Of a stretch of DNA of 64,000 nucleotides, positions 22,128-33,846 are shown one piece after another; position 1 is the stretch's first letter, and each line of letters begins with the position of its first letter. The stretch is from Phytophthora quininea (Eukaryota; Oomycota; Peronosporomycetes; Peronosporales; Peronosporaceae). The stretch covers positions 558,001-622,000 of the forward strand of contig JAAVTG010000697.1 in assembly GCA_011947345.1 (NCBI GenBank). The letters run 5' to 3'. The notes under the pieces are model-generated. The model had not been told where the DNA came from. It saw only the letters and a list, made by a program, of their open reading frames with translations, and made no database searches. A program made the position numbers and the translations under genes.

Positions 22128-25100
22128 ATGGCTCGCAGTAAGGAGCAGTGGAAGGCCCAGAAGAGGCTCCAGATGCAGCCCCCACAGGCCGCGAGCAACT
22201 TGTTCCAGGTGGGGAGACCAGGCGCTCCTCCTCCAGGCGTGAGACCCTCGGCACCGCCAACCAGCACGCCGCTGCTCCGATTGGGGACACCCACCGCGCT
22301 GGTGCCGGTGGAGATTAAGCCAGACCCGATGCAAATGGCCCGAGAGTGAACGTCAACACTTCGTCAGTGATCGACCTAACGGAGGACGACGACGAAGAGG
22401 AGGACGAACCTATGGGCGTGACGCCGATGGTTGCTACGAGTGTGGAGACAGAAGTGCAGGAGATGCAGTCTGTTGAAGCGGGTTTTGTTCAGGCTTCAGT
22501 AGAGCCACAGCAGGTAGATCAGGAACAAGATTCTTCACCATTGCAGCAAGCGGAGGAGCCCATTGGAAGCGCTGGAAATAATGCTGAGGCTGGAGCTACT
22601 GGACAGCAAAGAATGGTTGAGGAACAGGGCGCTGCAGTTGCGACGGAATTGCAGCAACCAGCTGACGTGCCGACGAGCAGAGCGGAAAACAATGTCGAAG
22701 TGGTCGCTGCTACAGAAGCATTGGTAGTGAACGAGGAAGAAAATGCTACAAGTGAGTTGACGCAAGCGTCGCAACACGAGGAGGAGGCGGAACCCATGGT
22801 AGTTTTTGCTGAAGATGTAGAGTCGGATGTTGATGAGGAGTGGCCGTCAGTTCCGCCGTCCGTGGAGGAGGTACAAGATAGACAAAAGACGACTGGTGAA
22901 GTGGAGGCTACACTGCAATCTATTTGCGAGACAGTTTACAAGAATGACAAGTCAAATGAAGCAGACCTGAACAAGAGTGGCAAACAAGGTGGGCGTATCT
23001 CTCTGAGTGACAGCGATGAAGACATGGAGGCCGACGTGGATGAAGAACTGCCGAATCAGTCGCAATTGAACGCAAAGAGCAGCTTTAGTTCTCGAGAAGA
23101 TGATAGCACTTATCGCATTGTTCAGCTTGAACACCTAGAAGATGGAGAGATTTACGAAGACGGACAGAAGTCAGCTCCTTCAGCTCAGATGCAAGATTTA
23201 GACGCGCAGCCGGTGGGTGCGCCGCATTATCAGACAGCGCGGCACATGCGCGGAGGGAAAAAGCAAAAGAAACGTGGCAAAAGAAGACAAAACGGAAGTT
23301 GGAGGCCATGCAAATGACCAATGCTTCGCCAGATGACGCATTACCCGAGTATGAACAGCGGTATGTGCAGCCTCAATTCGAACGAGTGACACGACCGCGC
23401 ATGTTTAATACTGCTCCTCCACCCAGGCCATACACGTTTGCTATGATGAAGAACGTGCCGAGCGCAGAGCCAGTTAGCGCACGCCTTACGTTTCCCAGCA
23501 ACGGCTCGGTGCACTTCCCTCCAGGAAATCAGTTAGATGGAGACCCGCGTCGATTAATGCAACCGCTTCCAGTATCTAGACCACCTCCACCTCCTTATGC
23601 AGACAGCCAGATTCTTCGCGTTAATCGTCAAGGTGGAATGCAAATGTTTAATGGAGACGGAAGCCTGCCTTTTCAGAGGGCGTACTCTGAACCGCCGATG
23701 TATGGTGGATTCAAGTACCGGTCTGTGCCAAGCTCTCCGACGAAGATTGTGCCCGGTAATCTGGACCTTCCGCTTCTTCCTCCAGTGGCAGTCGAACAAA
23801 CTCATTCTCCGTCATTTTCTCGCGGTGGATATACAGAGCTATCCAAGCCCGCCACCAAGGAAAAGAATGACGTCTCGGAGGACTTTGATCTTGAAAGTCT
23901 TCGAGCTGCTGCACTGCGAACAAAACGTCCGTCGAAGGCGCAACCTCATGGCGTCGATGCTTCTTCGTCTGTGATTAATGACAAACGAAGACACTCCGAG
24001 CCATCAAGTCCAGAGATCGACGAGCTGCGCGAACAAATTTACGGTCCATGCAGCATAAGAAAAAGAAGCAGGCCGCAAACAAGACATCAAAAGTGGTCGC
24101 GTCACCTGCACCGCCTGAACTAGCACCCAACATGAAATCGGCAGTCCAGGTTGCCACTGCTTCTACGATCACTTTTTCGATGGCACATACGCCACAAAAG
24201 CCTCCCAGACACTCGAGACTACAGCGCTGACCGAGGTTTCACAGGTGGTGGGCCTGCAAATAAGGTGACGCCCTCGGTGACGTCTGGGCGAGGTAGTCGT
24301 GCTGATCCAACTCCATCCGATCCTGCTCAACTCGAAGAGACCACTCCAGAGGTCCGCCCTCTGACGGCATGCTCCCAATCCCTCGTAATTCGGTTCTCGT
24401 TGGATGATTTCTCGCCTAGGAAGAGTGGAGACGACATGCGCGGTTCCTCTAGTTCTGGCTCGGCGAGAGCAGTTCAACCCTACAGCGATAAAATTGAAGA
24501 ACTACGACGGCAGATTGCAGAACGCGAAAAGCAAAAGAAGGCTGGCCAGCTATTAAATCAGTCTTCGTCAAGTTCGGTATCGTCGCTATCGTCGTCACCG
24601 CAGCAGGGTGATAACACAGGCAAGCCAACGGTTAATTCTGCATCTACGCCAGAAGAATCCGCTTCCTCTTGTCGAGCGGCCGACTCGTCACAAACCCAAG
24701 AGGTTGTGAATGAAAAAATTATCAAAAAACCAGCCGATGGCAACGTTATGGATGCGAATGGGACAACTGAGATCAGTGGAATGAAGCAGCCCCCACCAAC
24801 GATAGTCTTGTCAGAGCAGAACGGAGCAATGAACAAGCCCGAGGCAGATTCTTCATCAGAAGCAAAGCCGAAGCAACAAGTCGTAAACGACGACAGACCA
24901 GGGGTCAGTACAGCTTTCGATACACACATTGTAAGATCCGTGCAACCGAGCAGCGGCAGTCGCGACGGCGTCCCAGCAAGCCAGTCTTGTATAACAAATC
25001 TATAGAGCCCGTCGTGGCTGCGTAGCTGGCTTGCGACGCCCTGCGTAGTGCGGGTAAGTCTGTGTATTTTGGCCAGCACTAATCGTTTGCCGTTGTGTTG

Positions 25101-25358
25101 TTTGCCGTGGTGCTAATGCAATAGGACACTTCGACACCACCCACCGTTGGGGACGCATCTATGGATACAACTGCAGATGTCGAGATCTGCGATAAAGTAG
25201 CTGCTAGTGTTGTTAGGGATGGTGACGGAAAGCTCAACTTTGACGCAATTCGGACGGAGCTGACGAAATGCGTCGCTGAGTGCGAGGAGGCCGACGCGAA
25301 TATTGCTCGCCTGTCAAGTGAAATGGAAGAGCTGGCGAAACTGGTTGACGCCAGCTGA
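22128..25358 (+). CDS. large disordered protein with SUMO-interaction-like motif
   Basis: One gene in about seven frames; breaks at 22339-22341 (C), 23289-23292 (A), 24038-24040 (T), 24204-24206 (C), 24250-24252 (G) and 24972-24974 (C) are each repaired by one base. ATG 22128 gives MARSKEQWKAQKR. A short way in comes SSVIDLTEDDDEEEDE, a textbook hydrophobic core plus acidic tail of a SUMO-interacting motif. Further on are EHLEDGEIYEDG, a basic KKQKKRGKRR segment (nuclear-localisation-like), Pro/Ser-rich regions, and coiled-coil pieces (DELREQI, KIEELRRQIAEREKQKK). An intron is likely around 25060-25122 (GTAAGT, CTAAT branch, TAG). The last exon encodes a Glu-rich helix ending LAKLVDAS. A nuclear, RNA- or chromatin-linked role is inferred. 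Confidence 0.6.
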
Positions 25359-25577
25359 GTCTACAAGCGTGAGCGTGCTTCCGTATGTACTGCGCAGCCG
25401 TGATGGCAACTCACGACGTGTCTTTCTTGTCGAGAATGCAAGGCTATCGTAGGATAACAGCAGCTGCTGAGCGCGTTGGACTAGGTAGGTCGTTGCGATA
25501 ATGCTGTACAGTGGTAAGTTGGGAGGAGAAGGATGCCGCTCTATTTAATGATCGTAAATCGATACGATTTACACGGT
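25359..25577. other. convergent intergenic gap
   Basis: About 220 bp between two genes ending toward each other; nothing coding recognised. Confidence 0.5.
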
Positions 25578-28500
25578 TTAGAAGTACAGCGGGTTCGAGT
25601 ACGGCGGGTATCGGTCATCGATCCAAATGTTCACCAGGTCGTCCGCCTGCAGGATGATGTCAAGCAATTTCACCTCATCTCTGTACATTAAGGGGTTGGA
25701 TGCAGCGGCGATCCACACAGCGTGACCATGAGACTCTCGTCGTCATGAATGAACGCTCTGGCCATCACGTCGAAGTTCACTTCCAGCTTTGGCGATCGTA
25801 GCAGCTGCATCAAACTCGCCTTAACAGTATCGAACAACATCTGATGCTGCGGGAACGCTTTCAGCACTTGTGGGCGAACGTACTTGTCAAGTACCCACTC
25901 AACGAGCGACGTTAAGCGTAGCATGAAGGACCCCGCTTTGGCTGTAGTGTGCATCTTGGTGAATGCGCTGGTGCTCACATTTAGCTGCCCAAATGCGCCA
26001 GTCTTCGACTCCCTGTCGTTTGTGGCATCTCTCATCGTTGGTCCAAACGAAAACTTAAGCGCACAATATTGATTTGCTTTGTTGCGAGCCCCGCCGTTGG
26101 TGGCTGGCGCACTGTGACGAGGCGATCCGATCTGCTTTGGCGATACGACATTGGTTGGCGACAGAGAGGACTTTACCCTGGGTGAAGCAGTCTTTGAGTT
26201 ATCCTGACGAGGAGATCCAACTGGTGAAGTGCTGGCTGCTGCATCCCGTCGTTGTTTTTCATGTGCTATCAACGCATCCAGGTCCAGGAGCACTTCCGAT
26301 GTTAAATCCGCAAACATGATTCGGCCAATGGACTCCAGGGCTATCGTTGTTGGTTTTTGCTTTGAATCACTCACCGCAGTTAGCGTTGAAGTCGATGGCA
26401 ACATGGCATCCACCTGCATCCCAACACGACCGTTCCCCAGCGCAATCATCTCGGTCCGATAGAAACCGAGGAAACATGGAGGAACCGTGACACCCATACA
26501 CATTGGCCCGCGATAGTCGGCGTCTTTGAAGGAACCGTTGAGGATGCAGTCGTCTCCAGTACCCCTCGCAATCCCCGCCAACTCTGCACTCACATCCTCG
26601 ACGTTTTCGCGGACAAACTCGATCACTTTCTTTAACGTCTGCCAAAATTTGCTGAAGGTTTGGACACGAGTTCGAAAAGAGACTTCTGCAGGCCGGTACC
26701 GTCGCAAATCTAGGACCGGTGGCGACCCCACTGGATGGACTTCACCATTTACATTTGAGGCAGCAGTTGCAGCTGCAGCAGCCGCTGCCATCACCATGGC
26801 CGAGTGAGCGGTGGCTTTCCTACCGAGACGGATGCCATACATGAACCCGTCCGCACCTGTACGTGGCTTGCTGTAGTCGATGCCCAGAATCACTCGCTCG
26901 TACAACTTTGACAGAGATTCCACTACATTGAGGGCGTTCAGGGTACAATAAAAATGCTTTACAGATACCTGCACAGTTGCTGGTTTCCTCGATAGCAACT
27001 TGATCACGTCGAAAACCTTATCGATGTTGAACAACTCGAACTGCTGTATGGCTTGGTCATTTGATGTCTTCACACCACAAGCCTGAAGCTTCCGAATGTA
27101 AACCAGCTCAAGAATGCGTCCCCACGTTGCTCGGAGGTTTTCATCTTGTGACTTGTTCCCATCCACTTCAACGGAGAAAGCTTTGTAGTACGCGCAAATC
27201 GAAGCGAGACAGTCAAAATTGTTTGAGGATGGGAACAGCTGACTGCCTTTAAGAGCCATGAGCAGGTTGAACTGGGCTGGCGATAGTTGCAGCAACTTGG
27301 CGATAGCTTGCATCTTCTTGTCCGATCCCGACCGAAACGAGGTGGACATTTGAGCTGCATTGGCCGCGACATCCAGACTAGGGTTTATTGGCGTCGATCC
27401 CTCGTCTTCCATTTCCTCGGCGTCAGTGGCTTGTCGGCGTACATTTTGTTTCGCTTCATCTTCGTGAATCGCCTCCACGTTCAACATCTCTAGTTCTTTC
27501 TCCATAACATCATCAATTGGCTGCCCCATGATGTCGAGTTCGCCGTTAACGTCCAATTTGCCCGGCGGTAGGTTAAAGGCCAACGCAAGCTCGTATGGGA
27601 AGTACAGGAGGGTCAAGTCCCGAACGAGAGAGGTGAGCACATCCGAGCAGAGCTTGCGGACCATCGGCTCAGGCAGATCCATACCACCTTTGACTCGTCT
27701 GGTGAAGTTTATAAGCTCGACACTAGTTGCCTCCGGAGAACAAAGGAACTCCCAACTACCTTGCGCCATGGATAGATCATTTACATCTTCAACATATATG
27801 AGGCAAATAGAAGCCTCAAAGTCCGAATCCATGTACATGCTGTCCCAGATAGACTTTGGAATGCGCGTCCCCTTCTCTCCGACCACCTTAACGTGCTTCC
27901 CGCTGCAAACAGTGTGCCCTTTCATCGTGACTTTGCATGTCGGAGTAATTCCTTGCGCGCCATTCGTCTGGTGGCTGATCTGAATTGAGAACGAGCACTT
28001 GAAGCTCTCCAGGAAAAATCACGAAGACCGTAAAAATGCCGTCGATGCTAAAACGAAGGGTGTAGTCATTCTCGCGCGGATGCCAATAGTACCGCCGAAG
28101 AGCATCCAGCTTGGACTGTGCACATAGCAACCTCGAGGCGAGATTGATCGCATTGGTCGGACTATCCATAGAGGTAGATGTCGGTCGTGATGCGCTTACG
28201 GGCGAGGGCATCGCTCGATCCGAATGCCGTGGACTAGGCTGACCCCTTGGCTTCTCACTTTGACGTCTTTTTTCCTCCTCGGCGACCGCCTGCATTGACA
28301 GGATACTCTTCTCCAACAAATGTATTTGCCGCCTAATTTTCTCCTTCTTGACAGCCCATCCCTGTTTCTTCTTGACACGGCAATCCTTTGCACGCGTGTA
28401 GATCTGTTCTAGTTTGCGCACCTCTTCTTTCCATGAAGTATCGAACTCGGCCTTGTCCATGGTTAACGAGAAATGCTTCAAATCAACACGTTGTAAAGAT

Positions 28501-29707
28501 TCAGCTTGAGCTTGTGGAGACATTGGCGACCCTGGTCGTCTGTGTCTGTCGGATCCCTCGCTTTTAGCCGCTGCAGCATCATCAGAGTTTCCCTCACTTC
28601 CACTTTCTATGACCCACTTCTGTTCGTCACCGCTGCATGTATTAACAACTTTTCCAGAGTCGTCAATTTCTGACTCCACCGCCAGGACCTCCTTGTGCAC
28701 GCGGCGGCGGCTACGCACCCACCGTCTTCTTCTTACATAGTCTGTGGCGTTCGGCTCATTTCGCTCTTCGCCTCTCTTGATCAAATAGTTGATCCTGCAC
28801 AGGTTCGAAATCAACAAGCAAGTGAACTCACGGAGAGCATCTAGCACCTACTGGATGTGCGCAACACATCTTACATGGTAAAGTCCAATGCATAGACCCA
28901 TCCGTCGGCATCGCATTTGCAGGACGTTTTGTCCACAACCCAGTCGCTCGTCCATTCCCAATTAACGGGTAGCTGCGGCTCCACTTTCTCGCGAGTTTGG
29001 CTCGACGGCGAGCCATGCAGTCCACTCCACTGGTGTCTGTCCGTTGGAAGTAAATGACCTAGAGCAATATGATAAGTAACTAATTTCAGCAGTAGCACTA
29101 GATAGATTAAGCTGTCGAACCACACACCTGGAAACGTGGATCCCCACGAAAAGCTCAGATACGAGTATCTTTGGTGCTCGTAGATGTCGTCAATGGCTTC
29201 CTCCCCACCGAAGTCCCGGACACCGAATTCTCGATGTACTTGCTGCAAAACTGCTCTTCATGTCCCTACCAAGTATGATCATGACATCATTAGAGCTGCG
29301 CAAGGCTGTCCATTGGGAAGCCCCCAATGGGGACACACCTCGTAGCGAGCCAGTATCTCCTCCACATGATCCACTTTGCGCGGGTCGTGCGCCCAGTAGA
29401 ACGCCCGCAGCCGTGAGCGCCAGCTCTCCATACAGTCGCCTGGATGCCACAACAGTGAGAGCCAATCCGTTAGCCACCTGGAAGCAACTGTAGAAATGTG
29501 AAATAACGATCGCTACACGACGTTCTAGAGCGCAAATCGACCACCATCGCAACCGCAAGACAACATACTTGCTGAAACAACTGCTTCGCCCTGTGTAGAC
29601 AGCACTGGGGCAGCCCCAGTGCTCGGCGGCGGCGCGGTCTGCATCGTCCTTGCTTCTTGCTGCCACGTACGTCGGAAACCGCCAACAGCTGTCCGGATAT
29701 CCGCCAA
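25578..29707 (-). CDS. dysferlin/peroxin (DysF) domain protein with long C-terminal extension
   Basis: Exons 29707-29569, 29487-29339, 29265-29128, 29058-28875 and 28794-25578. The spliced N-terminus has WLTDWLSLLWHPGDCMESWR and RAFYWAHDPRKVDHVEEIL, then the DysF pattern: DIYEHQRYSYLSFSWGSTFP, DRHQWSG, VNWEWTSDWVVDK, DADGWVYALDF and, after a spacer, VRRRRWVRSRRR. DysF domains occur in dysferlin and in yeast peroxins Pex23-32 at peroxisome-ER contacts. The next ~900 residues contain a coiled coil (EEVRKLEQIYTRAKDCRVKKK) and a well-conserved-looking region without a family I recognise. Run-length breaks fall at 29247-29250, 28012-28018 and near 25730; the repaired end is DDRYPPYSNPLYF at 25578. 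Membrane-contact function is inference. Confidence 0.7.
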
Positions 29708-29774
29708 TCAGCGACCGGATACGTAATCCATCGTCGCTCTTGGCTCCAGTATCGCATTTTGTTGCTGTGTGTCA

Positions 29775-31587
29775 ATGGCGGACTTGCTAGCGGCGGTGGC
29801 GGCGACGCCCGCGACGCTATCGAAGCGCATTTTGGGCGGGGAAGTGGTCGGTCTGACGAGCGTCCAGCTGGAGGACGCGGTGGAGCAGGCGATCGCGTAC
29901 GCGGCGGCGCACGGTCTGCTGGTGGGCTGGCGAGACCCTACGAGGCCCAAGGAGCCGACGCCCGCCTTCACGCACATCCCCTTCTGCTTGCTGCCAGTGC
30001 AGGTAGAGCCGTGGAAAAGCAATGCAATCTGGTTACTGACTCAGGACACTAAACTCAAGCACTGTAACAGTTCCCTAGGCAGCAGTTCGAGCTCGGCGTC
30101 AAGCTGTCGCCCATCTACGGGCGCATGGTGGACCGCGTGAGTCGCGACATCGACTGGCTGCACAAGACGGTGCAGAGGTGAGCCGCTGCAGCTCGTTCAA
30201 GGGCGTGGTGTAGCAGTGCTAATAGTTTCCTGCAGTGTGGTTGAGGAAGACGAGTTCACGGGGCGGCTGCTGGAGCTGTCCAGGGAGGTGGAGAAGGAAG
30301 GTGTGCAGCAGAAGGCCTACCTGGGCATCCACCGCTCCGACTACATGCTGCACGAGCCCCAGGACGGTGTCACTGGAGACTCGCAGCGCCTGCTGCAGGT
30401 CGAACTCAACACCATCTCGTCGTCGTTCGCCTGCATCAGCTCGCTGGTCTCAGGCATGCACAAGTAAGTTCTGAAGAGAAAAACTGAGTGTTGCCGCCAG
30501 TATTCAGGCTGACGAGATACTGCTTGTTGCTAGGTACCTTATTGACCGGGTCGCCACGGACATTCCTGTCCTGGAGAAGCACTACGGCATCGCGTCGACG
30601 GAATACCGTAACGGACTGCCCCAGAATGACGCGATCAAAGAGCTGCCGAACGCACTTGCAGCGGCGCACAAACACTACGGAAACAAGGAGTACGTGGGAA
30701 AGATATTTCTGATGGATGGTTGTGCCACTAACTTTTGATCTGTTCATTGGGGTGGCGACAGTGCTGTCGTAGTGTTCGTGGTGCAGCCTAACGAGGCCAA
30801 TGCCATCGACCAGCGCTGGCTGGAGTACAACCTCTGGGAAGATCATGGCATTCGCGTTCTGCGTCGCACGATGGCCGACTTTGATGCTCGTGGCAAGCTG
30901 GTGGATCGCGATGAAAAGCGTACGCTTGTCATTGACGACTGCGAAGTCTCCGTCGCGTACTTCCGATCCGCGTACACACCGAACGACTACCCTACTGAGC
31001 ACGAGTGGGCCGGGCGCAAACTCATTGAGCGGTCGTACGCGATCAAGTGTCCATCCATTGCTTACCACTTGGCTGGCACCAAGAAGGTGCAGCAGGTGCT
31101 CGCCCAGCCCGCGGTGCTACGTCGCTTCGTATCTGATGAAGAAGCCAAGGAACTGGAGACGTCGTTCGCTGGTCTGTACGGCCTCGAGAAGGATTCAGCG
31201 GCCATCGAGGACGTCAAGAAGATGGCGACTGCGAATCCCCGTTCCTACGTGCTGAAGCCGCAGCGTGAAGGAGGCGGCAATAACATGTACGGAGATGAGG
31301 TCGCTTCGGCCATCCAGAAGCTCAGCCCCACTGAATTGGAGTCGTACATTTTGATGGAGCGCATTTTCCCCAAGGAGAACCCTGCCGTTCTTGTTCGCAA
31401 TGGTGCCACGTCCAGCGGTCCCACAATCAGCGAGCTCGGCATGTTCATCACAAGTCTGTTCGACGCCGATGGGACGGAGATCTTGAACAAGCACGCCGGC
31501 CATCTACTGCGCACGAAGCTCTCTGGAACGGATGAAGGTGGCGTGGCGACGGGCTTCTCCGTTGTCAGCAGTCCCTTGCTGATCTAG
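29775..31587 (+). CDS. GSS: glutathione synthetase
   Basis: ATP-grasp enzyme joining gamma-glutamylcysteine and glycine, the last step of glutathione synthesis. Five exons: 29775-30002, about 30083-30177, 30236-30463, 30534-30689, 30762-31587; introns 58-80 nt, three with CTAAC/CTAAT branch sites. Eukaryotic GSS motifs are clear: QVELNTISSSFACI, VFVVQPNEANAIDQR, LEYNLWEDHGIRVLRRT, CPSIAYHLAGTKKVQQ, the ATP-binding YVLKPQREGGGNNMYG and FITSLFD with the terminal GGVATGFSVV. No frame break is seen. The first 30 residues are a predicted helix, no transit peptide evident. It is divergent from the DysF gene with only 67 bp between start codons. Confidence 0.96.
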
Positions 31588-31705
31588 ACAACAGACCCAG
31601 ATACTCCAGTGGGCAACACCGTGAGCCTGCTCGAGCCTTCGTTTAGAGCACCGACCTTTGGACAAATGTCACTTTCACATTGTTTGTCGTGTCTTGCGTT
31701 GCGTG

Positions 31706-32888
31706 ATGGAGAACCAGGCAGAGGAGCTATCTTCTAAGCCAAAGAGTGAACACCTTTTCAACGTCGTGTACGACCCACACGTCGACCGGTTCTTTCTGCA
31801 AGATGATAGCAACCAAACGCTAGCAGTCTCACTTCCATCAAGAGATTGGATTATGCCTGCAAAGTCTCGGCCCCAAAGCAAAAACGACGTCGACATTACC
31901 GCAGCCAAGAATTCTTCCTGTAAACTAGCGCTTGGAGAAGGTGGCGATGGCCCGACACGTCCAAACAATAAGGTCCCAACACTAGACTTCTTAAGCTTTC
32001 AACAGCCACTGAGAGAAGTGCCAATTGGCAGCCCCACACCAAGATCCAGAAAGCCTGATAAACTGCGGGTTCAAGACTATACTGCTCACTTCAAATCTGC
32101 CAACAAGCACGTCATGACTAAAGATAATGCAACCACAGAGCTAAGTGATGAAAGTGAGGTCAAGTGGGACGGCGAAGTCGTTCGAGTTCAAGTGCCGTTG
32201 CTTGACGGAGAAATTACGACTGATGCAGGAAAACAGACCACGCGTTGCAACAAGAACGAGTCGCTGGGACGACAGACGCGCAATGGGCTGGCTCAACCTT
32301 TGAGCTCAAAGATTTGATGCGCATTCGACCAAAAGCCGACGGGTTTCGCGGCCCTGCAGTCAATTCTGCTTGCAGCTTTGTGTCGGTCTCCTCGTCCGAG
32401 TCCTCGGGGTCTGAACAAGAGTATGTGGTGCCTCAGCAGCAGGAATCGGAGGAGAAGATGGACCGGATACCAGTGTTCTATCGAGATGACCGGGTACTTT
32501 TCCGCGCAAGGCGTTGTTGGCTCACCGGCACCATACGCCGCCGTGTCCTCGCCACCGACTTTTACGACATCCGAGCAGACAACGGAAGCTACTTCGAAGC
32601 AGTCCTGGCAACGAAGATTGCGTTGCTTGATGAACCGGAGGAGCCTCCATACTACGAATTCTTCAGAGGTGACAAAGTGCTCTGGACTCCAGACAGCTCA
32701 GCAGAAGAGCTGCACTCAATTCCTTGCAGCAAAAGGCAACCCGGCAAGCCGACAAGACTGAGGAGCAGCAGACATACAAAGCGAAGATCGTGCAGGTGCG
32801 TTCATTAGACAGGTTCGACTTGTTCCTACGTACCGGTCGAGTCGTCAAGAAGATCCCACGCGACCAGCTACGTCCTCGTGACTCATAG
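31706..32888 (+). CDS. protein with two Tudor-like modules
   Basis: Starts at ATG 31706 (MENQAEELSSKP). The N-terminal half is polar and disordered with the short motif PTLDFLSFQQPLREVPIGS. The C-terminal half holds two similar beta modules of the Tudor/SH3-like type: YRDDRVLFRARRCWLTGTIR with DFYDIRADNGSYFEAV, and FRGDKVLWTPD followed by YKAKIVQVRSLDRFDLFLR and VKKIPRDQLRPRD. The first pattern (V-L-F-R/K... W-x-x-G-x-I/V... Y-D-I-x-x-D-x-G) matches agenet/Tudor folds reading methylated histones. Frame breaks at 32299-32301 and about 32715 are single-base. Binding specificity cannot be judged. Stop at 32886-32888; it is convergent with the PHO88-like gene. Confidence 0.65.
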
Positions 32889-32943
32889 ATAGTCTCTCCA
32901 GCGACAATACGCGAGTGTCTGAAGCCTCCATCTCGTGCACATT

Positions 32944-33649
32944 CTATTTGCTCTTGCGCTTGGACTTCTTGGCGGCCTTCTTGTTGGCTTTTGTGGGCAC
33001 GTCGCCGCCCATGGCGGACATGATGGTGTCGTTCCACGAGTTGATGGACTTGCTCATGTCGTTGCGGTCGGCCCACGGGCGTCTCAGCTCCCCCACGCAC
33101 GCTCTCCCAGCAGCGCGACTTTGACGATGGCCGACTGGTAGAGGTTGAAGGGCTGCGTGATGGTCTGGATCACGAGCGGCGGGAAGAAGCCCCACTTCCA
33201 GTGGATCAGCACCGTCACAGCCGTGCCCAGGCCAAACTGCGGCAGAAAAATGCTGTCAGTGCATTCTCTAAAGGAAGACAGATATACTTCGCACCCGTTG
33301 CAGCTCCTTCATGACCACGCGCTGGTCGTGCTCGGCCACTGTGATCTTCTCGTCCTTGTCGCCCGTCTGGCCGAAGCCCAAGTCCTCCTTGACAGTTATC
33401 ACGCCCGGCTCCGTGTTGTTCTTGGCCTTGAGGTACAACGCCAGCATCACGCCGTAGCAGAGCAGCTGCGAGAGGCCGTACAGGCCGCGAATGAGGCCCA
33501 CTTGCACTGCAGCAGTGATGATAGAGCGGTCAGCGGGACTGGTGATTTCAGTGGCAGCAGCACGTACGAGGGTTCTCCGTGTCCAGCACGGAGCGCGTGG
33601 CGATCGCCAGCGTCAGCGTCACGCCCATCATCTTGAGGTTGGGCGCCAT
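32944..33649 (-). CDS. PHO88: PHO88/SND3-like ER membrane protein
   Basis: Small ER membrane protein of the SND targeting pathway, first described as a phosphate-transport factor in yeast. Exons 33649-33568, 33506-33295 and 33236-32944, introns 61 and 58 nt. The protein begins MAPNLKMMGVTLTLAIATRS (the NPQ-I..I-type membrane start), has VGLIRGLYGLSQLLCYGVML as a second segment, and the family ITVAEHDQRVVMKELQR segment followed by a third hydrophobic stretch (VTVLIHWKWGFFPPLVIQT). It ends with LRRPW and a lysine-rich tail KKAAKKSKRKSK. One C is missing in C run 33090-33094 just before LRRPW. Assignment rests on layout and the LRRPW motif. Confidence 0.8.
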
Positions 33650-33846
33650 TGTCCTCGGCAGCAGCAAGAGAGGGGGTCGATTAGTGAGCTCCTGTGCCAC
33701 GTCACGAACTCAGACCTAATTTCTCAGACCAAATTCCTCAGAATCAGATTTGCATGTATGCTTTTTCCAGCGTTCCCGCCCATTTCGGAAGCGGCGGCCA
33801 ACGGCTCGAGACGCGGCTCCTGTGCGAGGTCCTTTTGCCGCCAGCC

